From GCA-1730015 sp964583825 (lineage in GTDB: Bacteria > Pseudomonadota > Gammaproteobacteria > Granulosicoccales > Granulosicoccaceae): 64,000 bases of DNA. Both the position numbers and the translations under genes were made by a program. The notes beneath the pieces were generated by a model. The model saw nothing but the letters and a program-made list of their open reading frames with translations, was not told the origin of the DNA and ran no database searches. The DNA lies in the NCBI GenBank assembly GCA_964583825.1, contig CAZOXM010000005.1, positions 1 through 64,000 on the forward strand, written 5' to 3'. Positions 1 to 8,364 of this stretch are shown here, piece by piece (position 1 is the stretch's first letter; each line of letters starts with the position of its first letter).

Positions 1-565
1 TCGCAACAAGTATTGATCGGCGTGATCTGTCCGCGAACATTAAAGCCGCTGCGCCGCAGATCATGGCGAGCATGAGTGAGTTCAGGTAGACCCCGCCCAC
101 GGGAGCGAAGCCAGCCAGTGGTGTGTGGATGGTTGAGTAACCGATACTCAGCCAGGGAAAGCCCGTGAGAAACCAGCTTCTAAACCACTCGATGAGCACC
201 CACAGTGCAGGGGTGACGAGAATGAACCACGCACACGGCGTGCGCCGAAAGCGCGAGGCGAGGAACGCGAAGAGTGTCGGGTACAACGCCAATGCGGCGA
301 CAAAAAGAAAGGTGCCGAGCGCTGCTAAGGGGGCGATGGCAGCGCCAAAGAGATGCAGGCTGTAGTAGATCCAGTACACACCGGCGCCAAATAATCCGAG
401 CCCGTAGCTGTAGCCGATGGCAGCGCAGGCCTTGTGCTCTGTGGTGTTGTAGAGCAACACAAACAGGCAGCCCAGGCTTGGAATCATCAACGGCCACCAG
501 CCAAATGGCGCGAAAGCCAAAACACTGACAGCACCCGCTATCAGGCTGACCAGTAGTTTAAGCAT
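1..565 (-). CDS. lnt: Apolipoprotein N-acyltransferase, 5' part only
   Basis: Lnt adds the third acyl chain to the N-terminal cysteine of lipoproteins in the inner membrane. The frame opens at the ATG complementary to 563-565 and runs off the window after 188 codons, so the nitrilase-like catalytic domain is not visible. The visible part is strongly hydrophobic with several membrane segments and carries the family pattern: GAGVYWIYYSLHLFG, an LWVLIEWFR segment, then LTGFPWLSIGYS. It lies 23 bp downstream of corC on the same strand, the usual gammaproteobacterial order ybeZ-ybeY-corC-lnt. Identification rests on these motifs plus synteny. The start is the first ATG after corC and gives a normal Lnt N-terminus. 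Confidence 0.9.
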   Translation of the reverse strand, partial: MLKLLVSLIAGAVSVLAFAPFGWWPLMIPSLGCLFVLLYNTTEHKACAAIGYSYGLGLFGAGVYWIYYSLHLFGAAIAPLAALGTFLFVAALALYPTLFAFLASRFRRTPCAWFILVTPALWVLIEWFRSWFLTGFPWLSIGYSTIHTPLAGFAPVGGVYLNSLMLAMICGAAALMFADRSRRSILVA

Positions 566-588
566 AATTACCTGTCGGTGACCGGCGG

Positions 589-1455
589 TTAAACGGACGG
601 AGGCAATTGATCGGGCTCTTGCTGCTCGACAACTTCCAGCAAGTGAATGCGTCGCGACTCGGCGGACAGCACTTTGATTTGAAAACGGTCAAGCACGGTT
701 TGCTCTCCAGGCCCGGGCATGTGACCGATCTGATGCATCACCAGTCCGCCGATGGTGTCGTATTCATCATCCGGTAATTCCGCATTGAGTTCTTCATTAA
801 ATTCCTCAATCGGTGTAAGGGCTTTGATGGTGTAACTTCCATCCTCGTGCTTGCGAATACCCTCATCTTCTTCGGCATCGTGCTCGTCGTCAATTTCACC
901 GACGATCTCTTCCAGCACGTCTTCAATGGTGACAAGTCCGGCTACTCCACCATATTCGTCAACTACAATCGCCATGTGATTATGATTCGATCGGAATTCA
1001 GTCAACAACACATTGAGCTGCTTGCTTTCGGGAGTGAACACCGGCTGTCGTATCAGCGCTCTGATATCAAACGAATCCTTGGCACCGGGCATGGAGAAGC
1101 GCAGCAGATCTTTCGCCAGCAATACCCCGATCACTTCGTCACGGCTGTCCCCGATGACCGGAAAGCGCGAGTGTCCGGATTCAATAATCGTCGGCAGAAA
1201 TTCATCCAGACCTTCGTCGATCTCGACCACCACCATCTGTGCCCTGGGGATCATGATATCGCGCACCCGCATGGCGGCGACGTCGAAGACACCGTCCAGC
1301 ATGGTCATGGTGTCGTCGCTGACAATATCCCGATCGGCCGCATCTCGCAGCACGGTTTTCAGCTCGTTGACGTCTCGCGGTTCGTCGTCATGATTAAACG
1401 CATGTTTAATTCTGTCGACTATCGACTTGCTTTGCTCCGCCGGCTCTTGTGCCAT
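589..1455 (-). CDS. corC: CorC/YbeX CBS-domain protein (hemolysin C family)
   Basis: Cytoplasmic 288-aa protein of the CorC/HlyC family, linked to magnesium/cobalt homeostasis and, in E. coli, to ribosome metabolism. It lacks the N-terminal membrane DUF21 domain, as YbeX does. Residues about 70-190 form a CBS pair (entry MIPRAQM, second repeat with VVDEYGGVAGLVTIEDVLEEIVGEI). Residues about 200-275 match the CorC_HlyC C-terminal domain (DGSYTIKA...IGGLVMHQIGHMPGPGE). Its start codon shares a base with the end of ybeY, so the two are translationally coupled. Length matches the family. The molecular role of YbeX is still debated, but the family call is secure. Confidence 0.93.
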   Translation of the reverse strand: MAQEPAEQSKSIVDRIKHAFNHDDEPRDVNELKTVLRDAADRDIVSDDTMTMLDGVFDVAAMRVRDIMIPRAQMVVVEIDEGLDEFLPTIIESGHSRFPVIGDSRDEVIGVLLAKDLLRFSMPGAKDSFDIRALIRQPVFTPESKQLNVLLTEFRSNHNHMAIVVDEYGGVAGLVTIEDVLEEIVGEIDDEHDAEEDEGIRKHEDGSYTIKALTPIEEFNEELNAELPDDEYDTIGGLVMHQIGHMPGPGEQTVLDRFQIKVLSAESRRIHLLEVVEQQEPDQLPPSV

Positions 1456-1964
1456 TAGCTTTTATCTGACTCCGGAAATCCTGGCTCGTATGGATTGTTG
1501 TAGCCGAAGGATGCGAGAATTTCTACTTCGAGTGCTTCCATTTCACGGGCATCTTTTTCATTTTCATGATCAAAGCCCTGCAGATGCAACATGCCATGCG
1601 TGACGATGTGAGCCCAATGCGCATGCAGGGACTTTTGCTGCGACACACTCTCCGCCTGCAGTACCTGGGCGCAGATCATTACGTCTCCCAGATATTGAAT
1701 GCCTGCTTCGGGAGGAAATTCAGCGGGAAAAGAAAGTACGTTGGTGGGTTTGTCCTGCTCGCGCCACTGAGAATTCGCAGTCTGGATTTCATTTTTATCA
1801 ACCACACGGATGGTGACTTCTGACGAGCCGGATCCGGTGACCACCGCCGCGCATGCCCAGCGAATCAGATCCCCGTCGTCGGGCACTGTGGCCGCAGGAT
1901 CGCATTGACGTTGAATTTCCACGTGCAGTGCCTTTGCACCGGGAAGCGAACAGGGATCAGTCAT
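1455..1964 (-). CDS. ybeY: Endoribonuclease YbeY (rRNA maturation factor)
   Basis: YbeY is a zinc-dependent single-strand endoribonuclease needed for 16S rRNA 3'-end maturation and ribosome quality control. The signature HGMLHLQGFDH occupies residues 123-133, with His123, His127 and His133 as the three expected zinc ligands. Upstream, TNVLSFP (74-80) is the other conserved segment. The protein is 169 aa, slightly longer than typical at the N terminus, so a somewhat later start is possible. It sits between ybeZ (18-bp gap) and corC (1-bp overlap), the standard operon. Confidence 0.95.
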   Translation of the reverse strand: MTDPCSLPGAKALHVEIQRQCDPAATVPDDGDLIRWACAAVVTGSGSSEVTIRVVDKNEIQTANSQWREQDKPTNVLSFPAEFPPEAGIQYLGDVMICAQVLQAESVSQQKSLHAHWAHIVTHGMLHLQGFDHENEKDAREMEALEVEILASFGYNNPYEPGFPESDKS

Positions 1965-1982
1965 GCGGGAGTGCGCAAAGTG

Positions 1983-2951
1983 CTATTCAGCGACATCGCT
2001 GCGCTCGCGTTTGTCGGCCGCATCATAGGCGCCCACGATTCTCTGCACCAGCGGGTGGCGCACCACATCACGCGCCTGAAAGTCGCAAAACCCGATGCCC
2101 TCGACCCCGTGCAATACGCCACGCACATGTTTGAGGCCGGACAACTGATGCTTCGGCAGATCGATTTGAGTGACATCACCGGTGACTATCGCATTGGAAC
2201 CGAAACCGATGCGGGTCAGGAACATTTTCATTTGTTCAACGGTGGTATTTTGCGCTTCATCCATGATGACACAGGCGTGGTTTAGCGTTCGGCCGCGCAT
2301 GTATGCGAGCGGTGCGATTTCAATCACGTTGCGCTCAATCAGCTTGGCAACGCGTTCAAAGCCCATGAACTCATACAATGCATCATAAATAGGCCTTAAG
2401 TAAGGGTCGACCTTCTGCGTCAGGTCACCCGGCAGAAAACCGAGCCGCTCACCGGCCTCCACCGCCGGTCGGACTAATACCAGTCTTCTTACCTTTTCGC
2501 GTTCCAGTGCTTCCACAGCACACGCAACGGCGAGGTAGGTTTTGCCGGTACCGGCCGGCCCGACACCAAAACTCAAATCGTACTCCCGAATATTGCGGAC
2601 GTACTGAATCTGGTTTTTACCACGGCAACGGATTTTGACTCGACGGGTTGCGATATCCGCAGTCTGCCCCTCGGCTTCGACCTCTTCCTCCAACCCTGAC
2701 TCCTGTAAGTAAAGGTGTATTTTTTCCGGCGTCAGCGTCTCCGTACTGGTCGCCTCGTACAAACTCTGCACTACCTGCCGCGCATTGCGGACCACTTTGT
2801 CGGCCCCGGAAACGCGAAATTCGCCGCCACGGTTTTGCAACTCAACACCAAGACGGCCTTCGATTTGTTTCAGGTGCTCGTCAAACTGGCCGCAAAGGTT
2901 CGCAAGCCGCTTGTTGTCGTCCGGCGAAAGTTGAAATTCTAACGATGCCAA
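1983..2951 (-). CDS. ybeZ: PhoH family ATPase (YbeZ)
   Basis: Cytoplasmic P-loop ATPase of the PhoH/YbeZ family, which physically and functionally partners YbeY in RNA metabolism. Residues 1-100 form the KH-like N-terminal region. The Walker A motif GPAGTGKT is at 131-138, and a Walker B-like segment ACVIMDEAQNTT with GDVTQIDLP lies in the second half. At 322 aa it has the usual YbeZ length. It starts 40 bp after miaB and ends 18 bp before ybeY on the same strand. The acidic/basic C-terminal tail is family-typical. Confidence 0.93.
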   Translation of the reverse strand: MASLEFQLSPDDNKRLANLCGQFDEHLKQIEGRLGVELQNRGGEFRVSGADKVVRNARQVVQSLYEATSTETLTPEKIHLYLQESGLEEEVEAEGQTADIATRRVKIRCRGKNQIQYVRNIREYDLSFGVGPAGTGKTYLAVACAVEALEREKVRRLVLVRPAVEAGERLGFLPGDLTQKVDPYLRPIYDALYEFMGFERVAKLIERNVIEIAPLAYMRGRTLNHACVIMDEAQNTTVEQMKMFLTRIGFGSNAIVTGDVTQIDLPKHQLSGLKHVRGVLHGVEGIGFCDFQARDVVRHPLVQRIVGAYDAADKRERSDVAE

Positions 2952-2991
2952 TTTAACGCAGTGCCTCGCTGGCTGATGGGGTCAGATGCGC

Positions 2992-4335
2992 TCAATGCAG
3001 CGGATCATTTACGGTGATGTATTCACCACGCAGTGAGTTCGGTCGTGCTTCGGTAATACGCACATCGACAAATTTACCGATCAGTGCGTGTTCACCGGCA
3101 AAGTTCACCACCCGATTATTTTCGGTGCGACCGGCAATTTCATTTTCGTTCCGGGTGGAAGGCCTTTCCACCAGTATGCGCTGAGTGGTACCCACCATTG
3201 CCTGACTGATCTCGGCGGCCTGCTGATTGATGGTCCTTTGCAGCCGCGCCAGCCGTTCCTTTTTGGTTTCCATCGCCACCGGATCGGGCAACGATGCCGC
3301 CGGTGTACCCGGACGCGCACTGTAGATAAAACTGAATGACTGATCGAATCCAAGGTCAGTGATCAGTTTCATCGTGTCGTCAAAGTCTTTGTCGGTTTCG
3401 CCCGGAAAGCCGACGATAAAATCGGACGAAAGCGAGATACCGGGGCGCGCCTCGAGCAGTTGTCTGATGCGCGACTTGTACTCGATCACCGTGTGTCCGC
3501 GCTTCATTGCAGCGAGAATGCGGTCTGACCCCGATTGCACCGGCAAATGAAGAAACGAGGCCAGTTCGGGCACGTTGCGATACGCTTCTATCAGGTTGTC
3601 GCCAAACTCAATCGGGTGCGAAGTCGTGAAGCGAATTCTTTCGATACCATCGACGGCAGCCACTACTGAAATCAGAAACGCGAGATCCGCGATCGATCCG
3701 TCATGCATTTCACCGCGATAGCCATTGACGTTTTGCCCCAGCAGATTTACTTCCCGCACGCCCTTTGCCGCGAGCACGGCCACCTCGGCAATCACATCGT
3801 CGAACGGACGGCTGATTTCTTCTCCCCGGGTGTAGGGTACAACACAGAAACTGCAGTACTTGCTGCAGCCCTCCATTATCGAGACGAAGGCTGTCGGTCC
3901 GTCAGTTTTTGGCTCGGGCAGTCGATCAAATTTTTCAATTTCGGGAAAGCTGACATCCACCAGCGGCTTGCGTTCGCGCCGCGTGGTCTCGACCATATCA
4001 GCCAGCCGATGGATGGTTTGCGGTCCGACGACCACATCCACATAGGGCGCACGCTGCTGCAGTGCCTCCCCTTCCTGGCTGGCTACGCACCCGGCAACCG
4101 CGATCACCACATCGTCGCGTTTTTCCTTGAACGGACGCCAGCGCCCGAGCTGGGAAAACACTTTTTCCTGGGCTTTTTCGCGAATCGAACAGGTATTGAC
4201 CAGCAAAATGTCAGCTTCTGCCGGGTCGTCGGTGATTTCCGCACCAAACTTTTCATCGAGCACGTCGAGCATTTTTGCCGAATCGTACTCATTCATCTGA
4301 CAGCCGTGCGTCTTGAGAAAAACCTTCTGGGGCAT
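2992..4335 (-). CDS. miaB: tRNA-2-methylthio-N6-dimethylallyladenosine synthase MiaB
   Basis: Radical SAM methylthiotransferase that converts i6A37 to ms2i6A37 in tRNAs reading UNN codons. The N-terminal UPF0004 domain supplies Cys12, Cys49 and Cys83 for the auxiliary 4Fe-4S cluster. The radical SAM cluster motif CSKYCSFC supplies Cys157, Cys161 and Cys164. A C-terminal TRAM domain follows, ending near GEYITVND. At 447 aa it is normal length. It heads the ybeZ-ybeY-corC-lnt string and lies 133 bp downstream of ahcY, with a strong hairpin between them, so it probably has its own promoter. Confidence 0.96.
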   Translation of the reverse strand: MPQKVFLKTHGCQMNEYDSAKMLDVLDEKFGAEITDDPAEADILLVNTCSIREKAQEKVFSQLGRWRPFKEKRDDVVIAVAGCVASQEGEALQQRAPYVDVVVGPQTIHRLADMVETTRRERKPLVDVSFPEIEKFDRLPEPKTDGPTAFVSIMEGCSKYCSFCVVPYTRGEEISRPFDDVIAEVAVLAAKGVREVNLLGQNVNGYRGEMHDGSIADLAFLISVVAAVDGIERIRFTTSHPIEFGDNLIEAYRNVPELASFLHLPVQSGSDRILAAMKRGHTVIEYKSRIRQLLEARPGISLSSDFIVGFPGETDKDFDDTMKLITDLGFDQSFSFIYSARPGTPAASLPDPVAMETKKERLARLQRTINQQAAEISQAMVGTTQRILVERPSTRNENEIAGRTENNRVVNFAGEHALIGKFVDVRITEARPNSLRGEYITVNDPLH

Positions 4336-4430
4336 TAATTACCGTTCACTTGAAAATCCGCCAGCATACGCGTTTTTCTGTCGCCATTCCATCGGACAGG
4401 TAGTCCAACGGCAGCGCAGCAAAGCCGGTG

Positions 4431-4454
4431 TGCCGGGCGGTGACCCGCCCGGCA
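4431..4454 (-). terminator. Strong GC hairpin downstream of ahcY
   Basis: A perfect 10-bp stem (TGCCGGGCGG / CCGCCCGGCA) with a 4-nt loop lies 15 bp past the ahcY stop codon. On the minus strand it is followed only by a short T-tract, so it may terminate inefficiently or act mainly as an mRNA 3'-end stabiliser. It separates the metK-ahcY unit from miaB. Confidence 0.55.
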
Positions 4455-4468
4455 GGTACTGACAAAGA

Positions 4469-5782
4469 TCAGTATCGATAGTGGTCAGGCTTGTAGGGAC
4501 CGTTCTTGTCCAGCCCGAGGTACTTGGCCTGATCGTCGTCGAGCTCGGTCAGGTGAGCGCCGATTTTCGCCAGGTGCAGGCGCGCGACCTTTTCATCCAG
4601 CTGCTTGGGCAACACGTGTACATTGATATCGTACTTGTCTGCACGCTCCCAGAGCTCAATTTGCGCGAGCACCTGGTTGGTAAACGAGGCAGACATCACA
4701 AAGCTCGGATGGCCGGTAGCACAACCGAGGTTAACCAGTCGTCCTTCAGCCAGCAGCGTGATTTTCTTGCCATCAGGGAATGTGATGTGGTCCACCTGCG
4801 GCTTGATGTTGTCCCACTCGTACTGCTTGAGACTGGCCACGTCGATCTCACTGTCAAAGTGGCCGATGTTGCAGACGATCGCTTCGTTCTTCATTGCCAC
4901 CATGTGCTCGTGGCTGATCACACCGACATTGCCGGTTGTGGTGACGAAGATATCGCCCTGATCTGCCACTTCATCCATGGTCACTACCCGATAGCCTTCC
5001 ATCGCCGCCTGCAGCGCACAAATCGGATCGATTTCTGTAACACAGACCTGTGCCCCCATGCCCTGAAATGCCTGCGCACAGCCTTTGCCGACATCACCGT
5101 AACCAAGTACTACGCAAACCTTACCCGCCACCATCACGTCAGTCGCACGCTTGATACCGTCCAGCAGCGATTCACGGCAGCCATACAGGTTGTCGAACTT
5201 TGATTTGGTCACCGAGTCGTTGACGTTGATCGCAGGGACCTTCAGGGTGCCTTCGCGTGCCATTTCATAGAGGCGATGCACACCTGTGGTGGTTTCTTCC
5301 GACAGGCCCTTGATGTCGTCCAGCATTTCCGGGTATTTGTCGTGAATGATCTGGGTCACATCACCACCGTCGTCGAGAATAAGGTTCGGTTTCCAGCCAT
5401 CCGGACCACTGAGTGTCTGTTCAATACACCACCAGAACTCTTCCTCTGTTTCACCCTTCCATGCAAATACGGGAATGCCCTGATCGGCGATTGCTGCGGC
5501 GGCGTGATCCTGAGTTGAAAAAATGTTGCAGGACGACCAGCGCACAGTGGCACCGAGATCGATCAGTGTTTCGATCAGCACGGCAGTTTGAATGGTCATG
5601 TGCAGGCAGCCAACAATGCGGGCGCCCTCAAGTGGCTTCGAACCGGCATACTCTTCACGAATTGCCATTAGCCCCGGCATTTCATTTTCTGCGATTCGAA
5701 TTTCTTTGTGGCCCCATTCAGCCATCGACATATCTGCGACTTTAAAGTCGCCACCAGCCTGCGAAAGAGCTTCAGCGCTCAT
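4469..5782 (-). CDS. ahcY: Adenosylhomocysteinase (SAH hydrolase)
   Basis: NAD-dependent enzyme that splits S-adenosylhomocysteine to adenosine and homocysteine, removing product inhibition of methyltransferases. Visible marks: SSCNIFSTQDHAAAAI near residue 85, DDGGDVT near 138-143, VNDSVTKSKFDNLYG (substrate-binding region, about 187-201), the NAD-binding loop GYGDVGKG at 227-234, and the C-terminal ending GPYKPDHYRY that completes the NAD site of the partner subunit. Length 437 aa is normal for the bacterial form without the plant/animal-type insertion. It follows metK by 48 bp on the same strand, so SAM synthesis and SAH recycling are probably co-transcribed. Confidence 0.97.
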   Translation of the reverse strand: MSAEALSQAGGDFKVADMSMAEWGHKEIRIAENEMPGLMAIREEYAGSKPLEGARIVGCLHMTIQTAVLIETLIDLGATVRWSSCNIFSTQDHAAAAIADQGIPVFAWKGETEEEFWWCIEQTLSGPDGWKPNLILDDGGDVTQIIHDKYPEMLDDIKGLSEETTTGVHRLYEMAREGTLKVPAINVNDSVTKSKFDNLYGCRESLLDGIKRATDVMVAGKVCVVLGYGDVGKGCAQAFQGMGAQVCVTEIDPICALQAAMEGYRVVTMDEVADQGDIFVTTTGNVGVISHEHMVAMKNEAIVCNIGHFDSEIDVASLKQYEWDNIKPQVDHITFPDGKKITLLAEGRLVNLGCATGHPSFVMSASFTNQVLAQIELWERADKYDINVHVLPKQLDEKVARLHLAKIGAHLTELDDDQAKYLGLDKNGPYKPDHYRY

Positions 5783-5830
5783 TGAGTTTATCCTTTATAA
5801 ATAGTGGTTTTGTAAGTCGGTTGGGCGCTA

Positions 5831-7003
5831 TCAGGAAACGCCGGCGGCAGCACGCAAAGCGTCGGCCTTGTCGGTGTTTTCCCAGGTAAACCCTTCGTTT
5901 TCACGGCCAAAGTGACCATAGGCCGCAGTCTTGCGGTATTTGATCTTCTCGGCGTTGAGTAAATCGAGCATGGTCAGAATGCCGTAGGGGCGCAAGTCAA
6001 AGTGCTCTCTGACGAGTGCGGTGATGCGGTCGTCGTCAATCTTGCCGGTGCCAAACGTATCAACCATGATGGACGTCGGTTCGGCAACCCCGATCGCATA
6101 GGACACCTGGATTTCGCACCTGTCTGCAATGCCTGCGGCAACGATATTCTTTGCCACATAACGACCGGCGTAGGCGGCACTGCGATCAACCTTTGAAGGA
6201 TCCTTGCCGGAGAAAGCGCCACCACCGTGTCGGGCGGCTCCGCCGTAGGTGTCGACGATAATTTTGCGTCCGGTCAGACCGGCATCTCCCATCGGGCCAC
6301 CCACCACAAACGCACCAGTCGGGTTGATGTGGTACTTGGTGTTCGCATCCAGCCAGCCGGTGGGTTCCAGTACCGGCTTGATAATATTCTCCATCACCGC
6401 TTCCTGCAGATCCGACTGGCTGGTGTCCGCAGAGTGCTGTGACGACAACACGACGGCGTCGATACCTGCCACCTTCCCGTCAGCGTAGCGGAAGCTCACC
6501 TGACTCTTCGCATCGGGACGCAGCCAGTCTGCACCGGCGCGGCGGTACTCGGCATGCTTTTCCACCAGTCGATGGGCATAGGTGATCGGTGCCGGCATGA
6601 GCACATCAGTTTCGTTCGTGGCATAGCCAAACATCAGTCCCTGATCACCGGCGCCCTGATCCTCGGGGCGCGCCCGGTCAACACCCTGGTTGATGTCCGG
6701 TGACTGTACGCCAATAGCGGTCATGACGGCGCAAGTGTCGCAGTCGAAGCCCATCGCAGAGTCGGTATACCCGATTTCGCGAATTGTGTTGCGGATCACT
6801 GCCTCGTAGTCCGGCTTCGCCGTGGTGGTGATCTCACCGGCGATCATCGCGAGCCCTGTCTTAAATACTGTCTCACAGGCCACCCGCGCGTGTTTGTCCT
6901 CGGCCAGAATGGCGTCGAGCACAGCATCGGATACCTGATCGGACATTTTATCCGGATGGCCCTCGGATACGGATTCCGAGGTAAATATGAATTCCTTGGT
7001 CAT
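5831..7003 (-). CDS. metK: S-adenosylmethionine synthetase
   Basis: Makes SAM from methionine and ATP in the cytoplasm. Family motifs are all present: SEGHPDKMSDQVSDA at the N terminus (ATP/methionine site, GHPDK at 15-19), GAGDQGLMFGYA (the conserved GAGDQG hexapeptide) and the glycine-rich GGGAFSGKDPSKVDRS loop. Length 390 aa is typical. It is first in the metK-ahcY operon. A consensus TATAAT (7105-7110) and a 16-bp palindrome lie upstream, giving a leader of about 95 nt. No further gene sits between it and speD, which ends at 7196 on the same strand. Confidence 0.97.
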   Translation of the reverse strand: MTKEFIFTSESVSEGHPDKMSDQVSDAVLDAILAEDKHARVACETVFKTGLAMIAGEITTTAKPDYEAVIRNTIREIGYTDSAMGFDCDTCAVMTAIGVQSPDINQGVDRARPEDQGAGDQGLMFGYATNETDVLMPAPITYAHRLVEKHAEYRRAGADWLRPDAKSQVSFRYADGKVAGIDAVVLSSQHSADTSQSDLQEAVMENIIKPVLEPTGWLDANTKYHINPTGAFVVGGPMGDAGLTGRKIIVDTYGGAARHGGGAFSGKDPSKVDRSAAYAGRYVAKNIVAAGIADRCEIQVSYAIGVAEPTSIMVDTFGTGKIDDDRITALVREHFDLRPYGILTMLDLLNAEKIKYRKTAAYGHFGRENEGFTWENTDKADALRAAAGVS

Positions 7004-7104
7004 AGGGTGTTCGTTCTCTGCTGAAAAAATAAATCTCTTGTGTCACCTGGCCGGCGCAGGCCCGCGGTCGACAGGCTCACTAACCCGAATTACGCAACCG
7101 ACGA

Positions 7105-7110
7105 ATTATA
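7105..7110 (-). promoter_or_regulatory. Probable -10 of the metK-ahcY promoter
   Basis: On the minus strand a perfect TATAAT hexamer lies about 100 bp before the metK start. No good TTGACA -35 exists 16-18 bp upstream. That position is instead filled by the palindrome at 7126-7141, as expected of a regulated promoter. The start site is inferred, not seen. Confidence 0.5.
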
Positions 7111-7125
7111 GCTCACGCCGACCTA

Positions 7126-7141
7126 ATAAAGATATCTTTAT
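7126..7141. promoter_or_regulatory. 16-bp perfect palindrome, candidate operator of metK-ahcY
   Basis: ATAAAGATATCTTTAT reads identically on both strands and overlaps the -35 position of the metK promoter. ArsR-family SahR and other methionine/SAM regulators of Proteobacteria are known to act on metK, ahcY and methionine genes through AT-rich palindromes. That this site belongs to such a regulator is inference; no regulator gene is in the window. Confidence 0.45.
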
Positions 7142-7195
7142 ATCGTTATATGTCGAAGTGAGCAATATCTGCGCGCTTGCAAAAACCGGGCACTA

Positions 7196-7567
7196 TCACA
7201 GATTGCCGGAAAACTCGCCAAAACCCGGCTCTCCGCGGCAAACCAATCGCACACAGGACCGGGTCGGTTGCATGCGATCGCGCAGGTGCTCGATTGCGGC
7301 GTACGGGTCTGCCCCGCCGCACATGAAGGCATCCAGCGCTGCGAAACCCTGTTCCGGCCACGTGTGAATTGACAGGTGTGACTCCGACAGCAACGCCACC
7401 CCGGTCACACCGTTGTTCTCGCCGAAATGATGCAACTGCAGATTTAACAGTATCGCCCCGGCGCGCTGCACCGCCTGCACAATCGCCTCTTCCAGCAGCG
7501 CCTGGTCAGAAAGCCCGTGAGCTCCCCAAAAGTCGGCGATCAGGTGCCTGCCCACCGCCGTGCTCAC
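7196..7567 (-). CDS. speD: S-adenosylmethionine decarboxylase proenzyme (pyruvoyl type)
   Basis: Makes decarboxylated SAM, the aminopropyl donor for spermidine. It belongs to the short bacterial SpeH-like class. The self-cleavage motif LLSESHLSIHTWPE is intact, and cleavage before the serine creates the pyruvoyl group. FMCGG with its catalytic Cys follows. I place the start at the GTG complementary to 7565-7567: a GAGGT Shine-Dalgarno lies 9 nt upstream, the product begins STAVGRHLIADFWG like relatives, and the cleaved serine becomes residue 63 of 123, as in characterised short enzymes. An upstream ATG at 7624 would add 19 unrelated residues. It lies between ssb and metK on the same strand. 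Confidence 0.9.
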   Translation of the reverse strand: MSTAVGRHLIADFWGAHGLSDQALLEEAIVQAVQRAGAILLNLQLHHFGENNGVTGVALLSESHLSIHTWPEQGFAALDAFMCGGADPYAAIEHLRDRMQPTRSCVRLVCRGEPGFGEFSGNL

Positions 7568-7633
7568 AGCACCACTACCTCGTGGCGGAACACCGGCTGA
7601 TCTGCCGGCCAGTGGCTGCCGCACAAACGCCGG

Positions 7634-8092
7634 TTAGAAAGGAATGTCGTCGTCGAAATTGATATCCGCACCAGCGGCGGCCGGTTGCTTCGCTGCCGGC
7701 GGATCCATCGGTGCAGTCGACTTAAAACTCTGTCCGCCGCCGGCTTCCGCGCCGCCCCGGCTATCGAGCATTTGCATTTCACTGGCGACGATTTCAGTGG
7801 TGTAGCGATCCTGGCCGTTCTGGTCCTGCCACTTGCGCGTGCGCAGCGAGCCTTCCACGTAGACTTTCGAGCCTTTGGTCAGATATTGCTCAACAATTTC
7901 TGCCAGCCGACTGAAAAAGACCACACGGTGCCACTCGGTGCGCTCCTGCCGCTGACCGGTGCTTTTGTCGGTCCAGGACTCACTGGTCGCCACACTGATA
8001 TTAGCGATCCGCGAACCATTGGCAGTCGCGCGAACTTCCGGGTCATTACCCAGATTGCCGACCAGAATGACTTTGTTGATGCCGCGCGCCAT
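7634..8092 (-). CDS. ssb: Single-stranded DNA-binding protein
   Basis: Essential tetrameric protein that coats single-stranded DNA in replication, repair and recombination. The N-terminal OB fold (about residues 1-110) starts MARGINKVILVGNLG and contains GSRIANISVATSE and WHRVVFFSRLAEI. A flexible Gly/Pro/Ala linker follows, and the tail ends DFDDDIPF-like (NFDDDIPF), the acidic tip that recruits partner enzymes. I take the ATG at 8092, since the frame's earlier start would add six residues not found in relatives. Product 152 aa. It is divergent from the TctC gene, with a 272-bp gap. Confidence 0.96.
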   Translation of the reverse strand: MARGINKVILVGNLGNDPEVRATANGSRIANISVATSESWTDKSTGQRQERTEWHRVVFFSRLAEIVEQYLTKGSKVYVEGSLRTRKWQDQNGQDRYTTEIVASEMQMLDSRGGAEAGGGQSFKSTAPMDPPAAKQPAAAGADINFDDDIPF

Positions 8093-8274
8093 GGTGACTC
8101 CCAGACTCAAAATAGTGGTTGCAGAAGCGGTTAATGATAAAGGCTTGCATGCGCCGCTGCATTTTTATTTCAGCGTAAACCGCGACACCGCCGGCAATTT
8201 GCGTAAGCAAACTGAAACACTTACAACCAGGCTGATGCCTTCCTGCCTCAGCGCGCCTCCATTGCATTCTGCGT

Positions 8275-8315
8275 TTGACACATATGGACCACACGGTTAC
8301 GGTCTGGATCCGTAA
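8275..8315 (+). promoter_or_regulatory. Candidate promoter/dyad before the TctC gene
   Basis: TTGACA at 8275-8280 is followed 17 bp later by a weak -10 (TACGGT-like). An inverted repeat TTACGG-N7-CCGTAA (8297-8315) overlaps that -10. It lies 50-90 bp before tctC and could be an operator. Both assignments are by eye. Confidence 0.3.
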
Positions 8316-8364
8316 GCACACGCTTATTGATGTGATCAAAACCGACTCACACCCCGGAGGTTAA

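Noticed and set aside
847..1458. Plus-strand 203-codon open frame opposite corC
   Set aside because: It is the antisense shadow of corC, with no family resemblance or ribosome site.
3703..4338. 211-codon plus-strand frame inside miaB
   Set aside because: miaB on the other strand carries all cluster cysteines; this frame is a shadow.
5783..5830. SAH riboswitch between metK and ahcY
   Set aside because: The gap is only 48 bp and has no SAH-aptamer motifs; ahcY is simply the second gene of the operon.
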